From Halopseudomonas pachastrellae (GTDB lineage Bacteria; Pseudomonadota; Gammaproteobacteria; Pseudomonadales; Pseudomonadaceae), in the NCBI RefSeq assembly GCF_900114765.1, contig NZ_FOUD01000004.1:62001-126000 (forward strand): a DNA stretch of 64,000 bases. The letters are read 5' to 3'. A program made the position numbers and the translations under genes. How positions within the stretch are numbered: position 1 is the stretch's first letter; each line of letters starts with the position of its first letter. The notes under the pieces are model-generated. The model searched no databases and was not told the DNA's origin. It saw only the letters and a list, made by a program, of their open reading frames with translations. This document shows positions 53,543-62,387 of this stretch, piece after piece.

Positions 53543-54778
53543 TCAGTGGCCTCCGTTGAGGTTTTCCATGTGCAGCGCTCGCTCGATATCAAGTCCAATG
53601 ATCAGTACACCAATGATGGCGCCGGTTTGTGGATCGCGAACGCTGGTGCTGATATGAACCTGATACCGCTGGGTTGATTGATCGTACGCCAACTGGCTCA
53701 TGTAGGGGCGGTCGGTACTGGCGAAGAAGGGCTCGGCGAATTTGGCCTCATCGCCTTGCCAGTAGTCGGTGGTCAGGCCGCTGACGGCGACATTCAGCCC
53801 TTGCTGGTCGGTCAGCAGTATCTCGCTGATCAGGCCTTCATGTTCTGCCTGGCGCGCGCGCAGCCAGTCGGCGGCAGGGCTGTTCAGCACGCTGTCGATC
53901 AGCGGCCCTGAGCCGTTGGCCTGCTCCTGCTGCCACTGCTGATCGCGGGCGTGGATCTGCTGCATGCTGAGCTGGTTGTGCTGGCTGTTGTGCTGTACGA
54001 CGGCGTCGATCAGGCGCGGCTCCTCTTTCCATGGGCTAAAAAGCTGTGCATACAGCTGCTGCAGGCGCTCGCGCTCATCGGCCTGTAGTACGCCGATCTC
54101 CGGCAGGCAGCCATAGACCTGTTGGTTGAATTGATCAATAAAGCCGGGGTGGCGCGCAAGGTAGCGGTTGGAGAAGTACACGCCGAGTGTGGTGTAGCGC
54201 TGAAAGCGCGCATGCTTCGGACGCAGTACGGTCGGTTGGCGGGTCAGCTCGATACGCAGGGTCTGCTGGTCAGCCAGAAAGGCATCAATGCGGCCGCGTT
54301 GCAGCAGCTGCAGCAACTGGCTGGTGCTGCTCACCATCGGGGCCACGCGGTAGCCTTGCTGCTGCAGCCAATTGGCCTCATTGCTGCCGCGGATGCCCGC
54401 GACACGGAGCGGCGCGCGTGCGCCATCGGCGCGTGGTGGCACGGGCTCGTTGCTGTACCAGTACCACTTTTCCAGTGCCAGCGGTGCCGACAGGGTGGCA
54501 AAATTGCTGGCCCGATTCATGCTGGTAGCGGAAAAAAAACCGTCTGCCTTGTCATCGCTGACCTCATGGATGGCGCGCTCCCAAGGCAGCACGCGAATCT
54601 CGTACTGCAGATTCATTGCCTCGAATATGCAGGCCAGTGCCGTCACCGAGCTGCCGCTCAGACGGTCCCCTTCACGCACTTGATAGGGCGGAAAAATATC
54701 CGTGTTCAGGCATAGCGGGGCAGCGCCAGCGAGGCCGTTGGTCAGCATCAGCAGAAAGAGCAGCAGGGCGCGAAGCAT
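53543..54778 (-). CDS. Periplasmic binding-protein domain joined to a Cache-like domain
   Basis: A 411-residue exported protein starting at the ATG at 54778 (AAGGA eight bases upstream) with signal LLLFLLMLTNGLAGA. Residues 20-230 resemble an SBP_bac_3 receptor (LCLNTDIFPPYQVREGDRLS, VLPWERAIHEVSDDKADGFF). Residues 270-405 resemble a single Cache domain (ISEILLTDQQGLNVAVSGLT, DYWQGDEAKFAEPFFAS, TSVRDPQTGAIIGVLIIGLD). No transmembrane segment or output domain follows, so it cannot signal alone. It may hand a ligand to a separate sensor. Confidence 0.75.
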   Translation of the reverse strand: MLRALLLFLLMLTNGLAGAAPLCLNTDIFPPYQVREGDRLSGSSVTALACIFEAMNLQYEIRVLPWERAIHEVSDDKADGFFSATSMNRASNFATLSAPLALEKWYWYSNEPVPPRADGARAPLRVAGIRGSNEANWLQQQGYRVAPMVSSTSQLLQLLQRGRIDAFLADQQTLRIELTRQPTVLRPKHARFQRYTTLGVYFSNRYLARHPGFIDQFNQQVYGCLPEIGVLQADERERLQQLYAQLFSPWKEEPRLIDAVVQHNSQHNQLSMQQIHARDQQWQQEQANGSGPLIDSVLNSPAADWLRARQAEHEGLISEILLTDQQGLNVAVSGLTTDYWQGDEAKFAEPFFASTDRPYMSQLAYDQSTQRYQVHISTSVRDPQTGAIIGVLIIGLDIERALHMENLNGGH

Positions 54779-54995
54779 GAAAGACGTCCTTGGGCAGTCA
54801 GGCTTTGTTAAGGAAGCACCGATTAATTCCACACGCCTTAACTATAGGGTATGAACCGGTGCTCATAAACCGGATTGCTGGCAGTTGATCAAGCGGACCG
54901 ATAGCACTGGTTAGCAGGGATTTGGCGGTGCATGATATTCACCCTGTTTATTATCAACCAGTCTGCCCATAACGCGGACAGTGGAGGAGGCTCGC

Positions 54996-55844
54996 ATGCA
55001 ACAACTTCAGGGCAAGGTGGCGGTTATCACCGGCGGTGGTAGCGGTCTGGGACGTGAGCTGGCGCTGTGCTGTGCGGCGCGTGGTATGAAGCTGGTGCTG
55101 GGTGACGTAGACGAAAAGGGCATGCAGGAAACCCTGCGCCTGGTCGAGGCCCAGACCCCTGGCACCGAAAGCGCCACCATGCGACTGGACGTCTCCAAGC
55201 TGGAGCAGTTGCAGGCATTGGCCGAGCTGTGCACCTCGCGCTTTGGTGCGGCTCACGTGCTGTTTAACAACGCGGGTGTCAGTGTTGGCGGTGCGGCCTG
55301 GGAGAACACCGTCGATGACTGGGAATGGGTCATGGGTGTCAACCTGTACGGCGTGGTTTGGGGCGTGAAGACGTTCACTCCGATGATGATCGCCCAGGGT
55401 GAAGGTCATATCGTTAACACTGCCTCGGCGGCGGGTTGGGTGAATGGCCCGAACATGTCGGTCTACAACGTGACCAAGCACTCGGTTGTGGCGCTGTCCG
55501 AGACCCTGGCGCTGGACCTGCGTGACGCCGGTGCCAATGTCGGCGTGACTTGCCTGTGCCCGGCGTTCTTCCCCACCGGTATTCATGAGTCGGCGCGCAA
55601 CCGCCCGGCTGACAAGGGTGACACCGTTGAGCTGAGCGAAACCGCGCTTAAGCGCGCCGAGCTGACCAAGGCTGCGATTCAGAAAGGCAAGATTCAGGCG
55701 TCCGATATTGCGGAAATGACCGTCAAGGCGGTGGAAGAGGATCAGTTCTATGTCTTCCCGCATCGCAAGATCAAGCAACTGATCGGCCTGCGTGCGCAGG
55801 CAGCTGCTGATGAGAAGACCGTTTTCGACTCGATGAATCCGTAA
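54996..55844 (+). CDS. Short-chain dehydrogenase/reductase
   Basis: A 282-residue Rossmann-fold oxidoreductase. Cofactor loop TGGGSGLGRE near residue 11, NNAGVSVGG, catalytic Ser in NTASAAGWVNG and the YNVTK tetrad (Tyr-x3-Lys). The acidic residue in GDVDEKG suggests NAD+ preference. GGAGGAGG lies before the ATG at 54996. Substrate unknown. Followed by a strong terminator. Confidence 0.92.
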   Translation: MQQLQGKVAVITGGGSGLGRELALCCAARGMKLVLGDVDEKGMQETLRLVEAQTPGTESATMRLDVSKLEQLQALAELCTSRFGAAHVLFNNAGVSVGGAAWENTVDDWEWVMGVNLYGVVWGVKTFTPMMIAQGEGHIVNTASAAGWVNGPNMSVYNVTKHSVVALSETLALDLRDAGANVGVTCLCPAFFPTGIHESARNRPADKGDTVELSETALKRAELTKAAIQKGKIQASDIAEMTVKAVEEDQFYVFPHRKIKQLIGLRAQAAADEKTVFDSMNP

Positions 55845-55863
55845 AGCTCTGCCTGTTGTACAG

Positions 55864-55893
55864 AAAACCCCGGCGCTCTCGCCGGGGTTTTTT
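55864..55893 (+). terminator. Rho-independent terminator after the SDR gene
   Basis: Nine-base perfect stem ACCCCGGCG/CGCCGGGGT with a CTCT loop and a run of six T. An A-run on the other side means it may also serve the convergent phaG transcript. Confidence 0.93.
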
Positions 55894-55897
55894 ATTG

Positions 55898-56764
55898 TCA
55901 GCCGGCCAGCGCCAGGCGCTGCTGGTTGCCGGAGGCGGGTGCCTGCAGCACAAACCCCTCGACGGCGGCGCGCATGTCCTGCCAGGCGGTCTTGTGCTCC
56001 ATATCCAGAAAGTGCCCGGTGTGGGCGATGCTGGCAAAGCGAGCGTTGCGCGCCAGGTCGGCGAAGTGCCGCGCGTCCGCCGGCCCGGTGTACCTGTCCC
56101 ACTCGCCATTGATAAACAGCAGCGGAATATCGATATTGCTCACACAGCGCATGTATTGATCGGCATCCAGCTCCAGCACCTGACGGATATGGAACAGCAT
56201 CTGGCCGTACTCATGCTCATCCAGACTGCTGACGTGACGGAAGTTGCAGCGCTTGTAGAGAGAGGGCAGGTGTTCGCCAATGGTTTCGTTGATCAGCTCA
56301 CCGATGGCCTGGCGATTGCAGGCAGCCAGGTGGGTCTTGCCGCGCGCGAGATAGTCTTGCATGGCTGGGTTGAGCACCGGCGCAAAGGAGGTTACCAGTG
56401 CCCGGCGAATCCGCGCAGGGCGCTGGGCCAGCGCCAGCATCGCCGCTACGCCGCCCCAGGAAAAGGACATCAGGTGGTCGGCGCGAAAGTGCTCGATCAG
56501 GTCCAGCAGAATCAGCGCTTCGTCTTCCTTGCCAATCAACGGCAGGGTCGGGTTGTGGGCCCGCGAATGGCCGCTGTAGGGCTGGTCAAATAGCACCACG
56601 TTGAACAGGGGCTGCAGATAGCGCAGGGTCTGGCCAAAGGAGGCTGCGGTGGCCAGCGAGCCGTTGACCAGAATGATGGTCGCATCGGTCTCGGGGTTAG
56701 GGTAGAACCAGGTGTGCACCTTCAAGTCACGGTGCACGCGAATAACGGCCTTCTCAGCGTACAT
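55898..56764 (-). CDS. phaG: PhaG-type 3-hydroxyacyl-ACP thioesterase/transacylase (RhlA relative)
   Basis: Alpha/beta-hydrolase that moves (R)-3-hydroxyacyl groups from ACP to CoA-bound or free forms, linking fatty-acid synthesis to PHA or to hydroxyalkanoyl lipids. Close to Pseudomonas putida PhaG: IILVNGSLATAASFGQTLRY, VVLFDQPYSGHSRAHN, nucleophile Ser in MSFSWGGVAAMLAL, RHVSSLDEHEYGQMLFHIRQ, Asp in NGEWDRYTG and His in TGHFLDMEHKTA. The ATG at 56764 follows GAGG (288 residues). It adjoins the rhamnose genes on the same strand. Confidence 0.87.
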   Translation of the reverse strand: MYAEKAVIRVHRDLKVHTWFYPNPETDATIILVNGSLATAASFGQTLRYLQPLFNVVLFDQPYSGHSRAHNPTLPLIGKEDEALILLDLIEHFRADHLMSFSWGGVAAMLALAQRPARIRRALVTSFAPVLNPAMQDYLARGKTHLAACNRQAIGELINETIGEHLPSLYKRCNFRHVSSLDEHEYGQMLFHIRQVLELDADQYMRCVSNIDIPLLFINGEWDRYTGPADARHFADLARNARFASIAHTGHFLDMEHKTAWQDMRAAVEGFVLQAPASGNQQRLALAG

Positions 56765-56880
56765 GGGCACCTCGGTGTCAGTCGGTCAGCGCACGCCGAT
56801 GGCGCGCAGGTCGGAGTCGACACCAGCTAAACCCAGACAGATGACAGCGACGTGTCACCGGAGCGCCGTTCAGGCGATCT

Positions 56881-57747
56881 TCACGGGGTTGTCATCTGTT
56901 GCAGGCAGGAGGTCAGCGCGCTGGCCCAGTCGGGTTGAGTAATACCGCATTCACGCTGCAGGCGCGTGCAGTCAAGAATGGCCGAGGCGGGGCGCCGTGC
57001 GGGTGTGGGGTACTCGGCGCTGGTCAGCGCTGAGAGCGTCGGTGCTTGCATGAGCAGGCCCAGCTGCACGGCGTTGGCGAAGATGCGCTGGGCAAAGTCA
57101 TACCAGCTGCAGGGCGGGTTGCCGCTGTAGTGAAAGATCCCGTGAGCGTCGGGCAGCTCTGCCAGCTTCCACAAGGTTTGAGCGATGGCTTGCGCCGGCG
57201 TTGGGCCCCCTGTCTGGTCGCAGACGATGCCCAACTGCTGGCGCTCGGCGCCGAGGCGCAGCATGGTTTTTACAAAGTTGCCGCCGTGCGCGCCGAATAC
57301 CCAGCTGGTACGCAGCACCAGCGCCTGCTCGCCCAAGGCCAGCGCCGCCTGTTCGCCCGCCAGTTTGCTGGCGCCGTAGACGTTGAGCGGCTTGCAGGGG
57401 GCGTCTTCTGCTAGTGCGGCGCCTGTGTCACCGGGGAAGACGTAGTCGGTGGACAGCTGGAACAGCCGTGCGCCAATGGCGCAGGCTGCCGCGCTCAGGT
57501 GCTCGACGGCGCTGGCGTTGATGGCGAAGGCGCGTTCGGGTTCGCTTTCGGCGCGGTCAACGGCGGTGTAGGCCGCGGCGTTGATAATCAGCTCGGGCCG
57601 CCAATGGCTTAGCAACTGGCTAATCTGCTGCGGCTCGCTCAGGTCCAGCTCACGGGAGCTTGGCGCCAGGCACTCAATGCCCTGCGGCTTGCAGGCGAGC
57701 AGGGCGTGGCCGACCTGACCGCTGCCCCCGGTGAGGAGAACGCGCAT
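56881..57747 (-). CDS. rmlD: dTDP-4-dehydrorhamnose reductase
   Basis: Last step of dTDP-L-rhamnose synthesis, NAD(P)H-dependent reduction. The 288-residue protein has the nucleotide loop GGSGQVGHAL, NAAAYTAVDRAESEP, STDYVFPGD and the catalytic YGASKLAGE. Starts with ATG overlapping the rmlC stop by one base (TGATG). Last of the rmlBACD operon. Confidence 0.95.
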   Translation of the reverse strand: MRVLLTGGSGQVGHALLACKPQGIECLAPSSRELDLSEPQQISQLLSHWRPELIINAAAYTAVDRAESEPERAFAINASAVEHLSAAACAIGARLFQLSTDYVFPGDTGAALAEDAPCKPLNVYGASKLAGEQAALALGEQALVLRTSWVFGAHGGNFVKTMLRLGAERQQLGIVCDQTGGPTPAQAIAQTLWKLAELPDAHGIFHYSGNPPCSWYDFAQRIFANAVQLGLLMQAPTLSALTSAEYPTPARRPASAILDCTRLQRECGITQPDWASALTSCLQQMTTP

Positions 57748-58292
57748 CAGCTATGCCTGCTTGCCAGTAGTGTTTGCAGTGTGGGGTTCTGGCGGTCCTT
57801 GTCAGACAGTTTCGGATCGCTGACGGGCCAGTCGATGGCCAGCGCCGGGTCATTCCAGAGCACACCGCCTTCATCCTGGGGTTGGTAGAAATCGGTACAT
57901 TTGTACTCGAAGTCGGCTATCTCGCTAAGCACGCAAAAACCATGGGCGTAGCCCGGTGGCACCCACATCTGCAGGTGGTTGTCGTCTGAGAGAATGGCAG
58001 AAGCGTGCTGCCCACAGGTCGGTGAGTCCGGGTTGATATCCAGTACTACGTCGAATACGCAGCCGCGGCTGACGCGCACCAGCTTGCCCTGCGGACGACT
58101 GCGCTGGAAATGCAGGCCACGCAGTACGCCGCGTGCCGAGCGCGAGTGATTGTCCTGCACAAAGGGCTGGGTGATGCCCAGCTCGGCGTAGCGTTCGGTT
58201 TGAAAGGTTTCAATAAAGAAGCCTCGGCTGTCGCCGAACACCCGAGGTTCCAGAATCAGTACGCCGGGCAGCGCGGTTTCGCGTACCTTCAT
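57747..58292 (-). CDS. rmlC: dTDP-4-dehydrorhamnose 3,5-epimerase
   Basis: A cupin epimerase of 181 residues, full length: [40 protein letters not shown] with the catalytic His, [16 protein letters not shown] with the Lys/Asp pair region and [15 protein letters not shown]. Overlaps rmlA by four bases. Confidence 0.96.
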   Translation of the reverse strand: MKVRETALPGVLILEPRVFGDSRGFFIETFQTERYAELGITQPFVQDNHSRSARGVLRGLHFQRSRPQGKLVRVSRGCVFDVVLDINPDSPTCGQHASAILSDDNHLQMWVPPGYAHGFCVLSEIADFEYKCTDFYQPQDEGGVLWNDPALAIDWPVSDPKLSDKDRQNPTLQTLLASRHS

Positions 58293-59167
58293 GGTTTGCC
58301 GTCCTGCTGCAGCAGGCGCAACAGATACTGGCCGTAGCCCGTCTTGCTCAGGGCGCTGGCCTCGGCGCGCAGGGTGTCGGCGCTGAGCCAGCCCTGGCGG
58401 TAGGCAATTTCCTCCAGGCAGGCAACCTTCAGGCCCTGGCGCGCCTCGATGGTTTGCACAAAGGAACTGGCGTCCATCAGTGAGTCGTGGGTGCCGGTGT
58501 CCAGCCAGGCAAAACCGCGCCCAAGCAGGCTGACGTTGAGGTCGCCGCGCTCCAGGTACGCCATGTTCACGTCGGTGATTTCCAGCTCGCCCCGAGCCGA
58601 TGGTTTGATGCCGCGGGCGATCTCGATTACATCGTTGTCGTAGAAATACAGGCCGGTCACGGCGTAGTTGGATTTGGGCTGGGCCGGCTTTTCTTCAATT
58701 GATACCGCCATGCCTTGGTCATCAAACTCAACGACACCAAAGCGCTCGGGGTCGCTCACGTGATAACCGAACACGGTGGCACCACTGCCGCGCTGGGCCG
58801 CTTCGTTGAGCATGGCGCTGAAGCCGTAGCCATAGAAGATGTTGTCGCCCAGAATCAGGCAGACGTTGCTGTCGCCGATGAACTCTTCACCGATCAGAAA
58901 GGCTTGGGCCAGGCCGTCTGGAGAAGGCTGCTCTGCGTAGCTGAGGTGAATGCCAAAGTCGCTGCCATCGCCCAGCAGATTGCGAAAGTTGGGCAGGTCG
59001 TGCGGCGTGGAGATGATCAGGATCTCACGGATGCCGGCCAGCATCAGCACCGACAGCGGATAGTAGATCATCGGCTTGTCGTAGATTGGCAATAGCTGCT
59101 TGGAGATGCCGCGGGTGATCGGGTGCAAACGAGTGCCGGAACCGCCGGCGAGTATGATGCCTTTCAT
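58289..59167 (-). CDS. rmlA: Glucose-1-phosphate thymidylyltransferase
   Basis: First step of dTDP-rhamnose synthesis: glucose-1-phosphate plus dTTP. The 292-residue protein has [49 protein letters not shown] and [20 protein letters not shown], all standard for RmlA. Confidence 0.96.
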   Translation of the reverse strand: MKGIILAGGSGTRLHPITRGISKQLLPIYDKPMIYYPLSVLMLAGIREILIISTPHDLPNFRNLLGDGSDFGIHLSYAEQPSPDGLAQAFLIGEEFIGDSNVCLILGDNIFYGYGFSAMLNEAAQRGSGATVFGYHVSDPERFGVVEFDDQGMAVSIEEKPAQPKSNYAVTGLYFYDNDVIEIARGIKPSARGELEITDVNMAYLERGDLNVSLLGRGFAWLDTGTHDSLMDASSFVQTIEARQGLKVACLEEIAYRQGWLSADTLRAEASALSKTGYGQYLLRLLQQDGKP

Positions 59168-59188
59168 GATTGCATCCTGTTGTTGGAG

Positions 59189-60280
59189 TCAGTCCTGAGT
59201 ATGGCCCAAGCGCCCTAACTGATAATTGCCGCTGAGCACGTTCTGCCACCACTGGCGGTTAAGCAAATACCATTCCACGGTCTTGCGTATCCCGCTTTCA
59301 AAGGTCTCCTGTGGCGTCCAGCCGAGTTCGCGCTGTATTTTTGACGCATCGATGGCGTAGCGGCGGTCGTGTCCGGGCCGGTCCTTGACGAAGGTGACCA
59401 GCTCCCGATAGCTGGCAAGCCCCGCCGGACGCTCATCCGCAGCCAGTTCGTCGAGCAGTTGGCACAGAGTGTCGACGACCTCGATATTGCGTTTCTCGTT
59501 GTGCCCGCCAATGTTGTAGGTCTCACCCACCGCTCCCCGGGTGGCTACCTCAATCAGCGCCCGCGCGTGGTCCTCAACGTACAGCCAGTCACGCACCTGG
59601 CCGCCGTCGCCGTAGACCGGCAGCGGTTTGCCTTGCAGTGCATTGAGGATCATGTGCGGAATCAGCTTTTCCGGAAAGTGATAGGGCCCGTAGTTGTTGG
59701 AGCAATTGGTCACCACCACCGGCAGGCCAAAGGTACGCTGCCAGGCGCGTACCAGATGATCCGATGCCGCCTTGCTGGCAGAGTAGGGCGAGCTGGGGGC
59801 GTAGGCGGTGGTCTCGGTGAAGAGGTCGTGATCGCCCTCAAGGTCACCGTACACCTCGTCGGTAGAGACATGGTGAAAGCGAAAGGTCGCGCGGCGCTCG
59901 GCTGGCAGGCTCAGCCAGTATTCGCGGCAGGCTTCCAGCAGGCTGTAGGTGCCGACAATGTTGGTCTGGATGAATTCGCGCGGCCCGTCGATGGAGCGGT
60001 CAACGTGAGACTCGGCGGCCAGGTGCATGACGATATCCGGTTGAAAATCGTGCAGCAGCGCGCTCATGGCGGTCTGGTCGCCGATATCCTGACGAGCAAA
60101 GCGGTAGCGGGGTGACTGCTCTACCGGGGCCAAAGACTCCGGGTTGCCCGCGTATGTCAGTTTGTCGACGTTCAGCACCTCATGCGCTGTACTGGTAAGC
60201 AGGGTGCGGACGACCGCAGAGCCGATAAAGCCGGCGCCGCCGGTGATCAGGAATTTTAGGGTGCGGTGGGACTGGGGCAC
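59189..60280 (-). CDS. rmlB: dTDP-glucose 4,6-dehydratase
   Basis: Second step of the rhamnose pathway, NAD+-dependent. The 363-residue SDR has [46 protein letters not shown] and the [15 protein letters not shown] active-site segment. Start is GTG at 60280, with AGAGG nine bases before it. First gene of rmlBACD, divergent from rfbF. Confidence 0.96.
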   Translation of the reverse strand: MPQSHRTLKFLITGGAGFIGSAVVRTLLTSTAHEVLNVDKLTYAGNPESLAPVEQSPRYRFARQDIGDQTAMSALLHDFQPDIVMHLAAESHVDRSIDGPREFIQTNIVGTYSLLEACREYWLSLPAERRATFRFHHVSTDEVYGDLEGDHDLFTETTAYAPSSPYSASKAASDHLVRAWQRTFGLPVVVTNCSNNYGPYHFPEKLIPHMILNALQGKPLPVYGDGGQVRDWLYVEDHARALIEVATRGAVGETYNIGGHNEKRNIEVVDTLCQLLDELAADERPAGLASYRELVTFVKDRPGHDRRYAIDASKIQRELGWTPQETFESGIRKTVEWYLLNRQWWQNVLSGNYQLGRLGHTQD

Positions 60281-60558
60281 TGAGGTTGCCTCTTGTTACG
60301 GACCAGTGTTGACCCGTGGTTGGAGCCGTTTAACGGCGACACGTCGCATCGAAAGCCAGGATTCTTGACGGTTTCGCCAGGGCGTAATGGTAGCTCATGT
60401 GGTTTTTTAACGTTACTCTGGCATAACTGTTTGAATTTAATTTAAATTTTTTGCTTGGCTGGAAAATTGCTTGCGTTTTAGTTGTTCGCTATTTTTCGGC
60501 ACAATGCCAAGCGTTGGCGTTGCTCTGTTCGTGAGTGCTCCTTGAGAGGGATAAAACA
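60281..60558. promoter_or_regulatory. AT-rich divergent promoter region between rmlB and rfbF
   Basis: The 278-base gap drops sharply in GC, with an AT-only run around 60430-60450 (TTTAATTTAAATTTTTT). Such tracts often mark promoters silenced by H-NS/MvaT-type proteins. At about 60375-60398 the sequence GCCAGGGCGTAATGGTAGCT partly recalls the JUMPstart/ops signal (GGTAGC core) found before O-antigen operons, but the match is incomplete. A GAGAGGG ribosome-binding site precedes rfbF. Confidence 0.45.
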
Positions 60559-61329
60559 ATGAAAGCTGTCATTCTTGCCGGTGGGCTAGGCACCAGAATC
60601 AGTGAGGAGTCGCATTTAAAGCCCAAGCCCATGGTAGAGGTGGGTGGTAAGCCCATCATCTGGCACATCATGAAGATTTATCAGCATTTCGGGATTACCG
60701 ACTTTGTGATTTGCCTCGGCTACAAGGGGTACGTGATAAAGGAGTACTTCGCCAACTACTTCCTGCACATGTCCGATGTGACCTTTGATATGTCGGAAAA
60801 CCGCATGCACATCCATGAACGCCATGCCGAGCCGTGGCGCGTGACGCTCGTGGATACTGGCGAGTCTTCCGGTACTGGTGGGCGGCTGAAGCGGGTCCGC
60901 GAGTACCTGGGTGATGAGCCGTTCTGCTTCACTTACGGCGATGGTGTCGCTGATATCAACCTCAGTGAGCTGGTTGCCTTCCATAAGCAGCATGGCAAGC
61001 TGGCTACCGTGACGGCGGTCCAGCCCCCCGGACGTTTTGGCGCGCTGGACATCAACGGTAACCAGGTCTCGGGGTTTCAGGAAAAGCCTTTGGGAGATGG
61101 CGGCTGGATCAATGGTGGTTTTTTTGTCCTGCAGCCTCAGGCGTTGGACTACATCGCCGACGACTCGGTGACCTGGGAGTTTGAACCGATGCGCCGGCTG
61201 GCTGCTGAGGGGCAGCTTATGTGTCATTTTCATCACGGCTTTTGGCAGCCGATGGATACCTTGCGTGATCGTAACTTTCTGGAAGAGCGCTGGAAAAGTG
61301 GCGCTGCGGAGTGGTGTCTGTGGGACTGA
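60559..61329 (+). CDS. rfbF: Glucose-1-phosphate cytidylyltransferase
   Basis: Makes CDP-D-glucose, the entry compound for CDP-3,6-dideoxyhexoses (also called DdhA). The 256-residue protein starts MKAVILAGGLGTRISEESHL, then KPKPMVEVGGKPIIWHIM, SSGTGGRLKRV, FCFTYGDGVADINL and WEFEPMRRLAAEGQL. Standard length; start at the ATG at 60559. Confidence 0.96.
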   Translation: MKAVILAGGLGTRISEESHLKPKPMVEVGGKPIIWHIMKIYQHFGITDFVICLGYKGYVIKEYFANYFLHMSDVTFDMSENRMHIHERHAEPWRVTLVDTGESSGTGGRLKRVREYLGDEPFCFTYGDGVADINLSELVAFHKQHGKLATVTAVQPPGRFGALDINGNQVSGFQEKPLGDGGWINGGFFVLQPQALDYIADDSVTWEFEPMRRLAAEGQLMCHFHHGFWQPMDTLRDRNFLEERWKSGAAEWCLWD

Positions 61330-62387
61330 ACGCAGAGTGCTGGAAAGGGCGCACCGTCCTGCTGACCGGGCACACCGGATTCAAGGGTGGCTGGCTTGCA
61401 ATTTGGCTGCAGATGCTGGGCGCCCGGGTGTATGGACTTGCCCTTGAACCGGCAACAGCGCCGTCGCTCTGGCAGGTGGCGCGGCTTGATGCTCAGGTAA
61501 ATGGCGATTACGTCGATTTGCGCGATCAGGCTGCGCTGGTGGATACGGTGCGCCGCGTTGACCCAGACGTGGTGTTTCATCTGGCCGCCCAGCCGCTGGT
61601 CAGAGCCTCCTATCGCGACCCGGTGGAGACCTACGCAACCAACGTCATGGGCACAGTGCACCTGCTGGAAGCACTGCGTTCCAGCCAGCGGCTGAAAGCA
61701 GTAGTCGTGGTGACAACCGACAAGTGTTACGAGAACCGTGAGTGGCTCTGGCCTTATCGCGAGCAGGATCGACTGGGTGGCATCGACCCCTACAGCAACT
61801 CAAAAGCCTGTGTCGAACTGGTGTGCAACAGCTATCGACAATCTTTCCTTGCGGCCAACGGCGTGCAGTTGGCTACCGCGCGTGCTGGCAATGTGATTGG
61901 CGGCGGCGATTGGGCTGAGGAGCGCTTGCTGCCTGACGTGCTGCGCGCCTGGGACGCGGGGCAGGAGCTGGTGCTGCGCTATCCGCAGGCCACCCGGCCC
62001 TGGCAGCACGTGCTGGAGCCGCTATGCGGCTATCTGTTGCTTGCCCAGCGGCTGCTGAGCAAGCCTGACGAGAACATTGAAGCGTGGAATTTCGGGCCTG
62101 ACGCGGCCGGTGTGGTCAGTGTCGGTGAGCTGGTCGAGCGGCTCGCCCGGCTTTGGCGAACAGGGCCAGTGAGTTGGCGGGTTGCCGAGCAGACGCAACC
62201 CCATGAAGCCTCCCTCTTGGCGCTGGACTCCTCCCGTGCCGGCCAACTGCTGGGCTGGCGCAACCGCTGGGATGTGGAAGCCGCATTGCAGCGCACGCTT
62301 GAGTGGCATTGGGGATGGCAAGAGGGTGCTGATCTGGTTGAGTTGTGCAGGCAGCAGATACGGAGCTATGAAAGGGCGCTGCCATGA
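61320..62387 (+). CDS. rfbG: CDP-glucose 4,6-dehydratase
   Basis: SDR-family enzyme (DdhB) giving CDP-4-keto-6-deoxyglucose. Has LLTGHTGFKGGWLAIWL, FHLAAQPLVRASYRDPVETY, VVTTDKCYENREW and the YSNSKACVELVCNSYR active site. Several GTG codons could start it; GTG at 61320 has GGAG eight bases upstream and overlaps the rfbF end (355 residues). Confidence 0.95.
   Translation: MGLNAECWKGRTVLLTGHTGFKGGWLAIWLQMLGARVYGLALEPATAPSLWQVARLDAQVNGDYVDLRDQAALVDTVRRVDPDVVFHLAAQPLVRASYRDPVETYATNVMGTVHLLEALRSSQRLKAVVVVTTDKCYENREWLWPYREQDRLGGIDPYSNSKACVELVCNSYRQSFLAANGVQLATARAGNVIGGGDWAEERLLPDVLRAWDAGQELVLRYPQATRPWQHVLEPLCGYLLLAQRLLSKPDENIEAWNFGPDAAGVVSVGELVERLARLWRTGPVSWRVAEQTQPHEASLLALDSSRAGQLLGWRNRWDVEAALQRTLEWHWGWQEGADLVELCRQQIRSYERALP

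Noticed and set aside
54954-56102. A 382-codon minus-strand frame opposite the SDR gene
   Set aside because: It is antisense to a well-supported dehydrogenase and crosses its terminator; no domain similarity.
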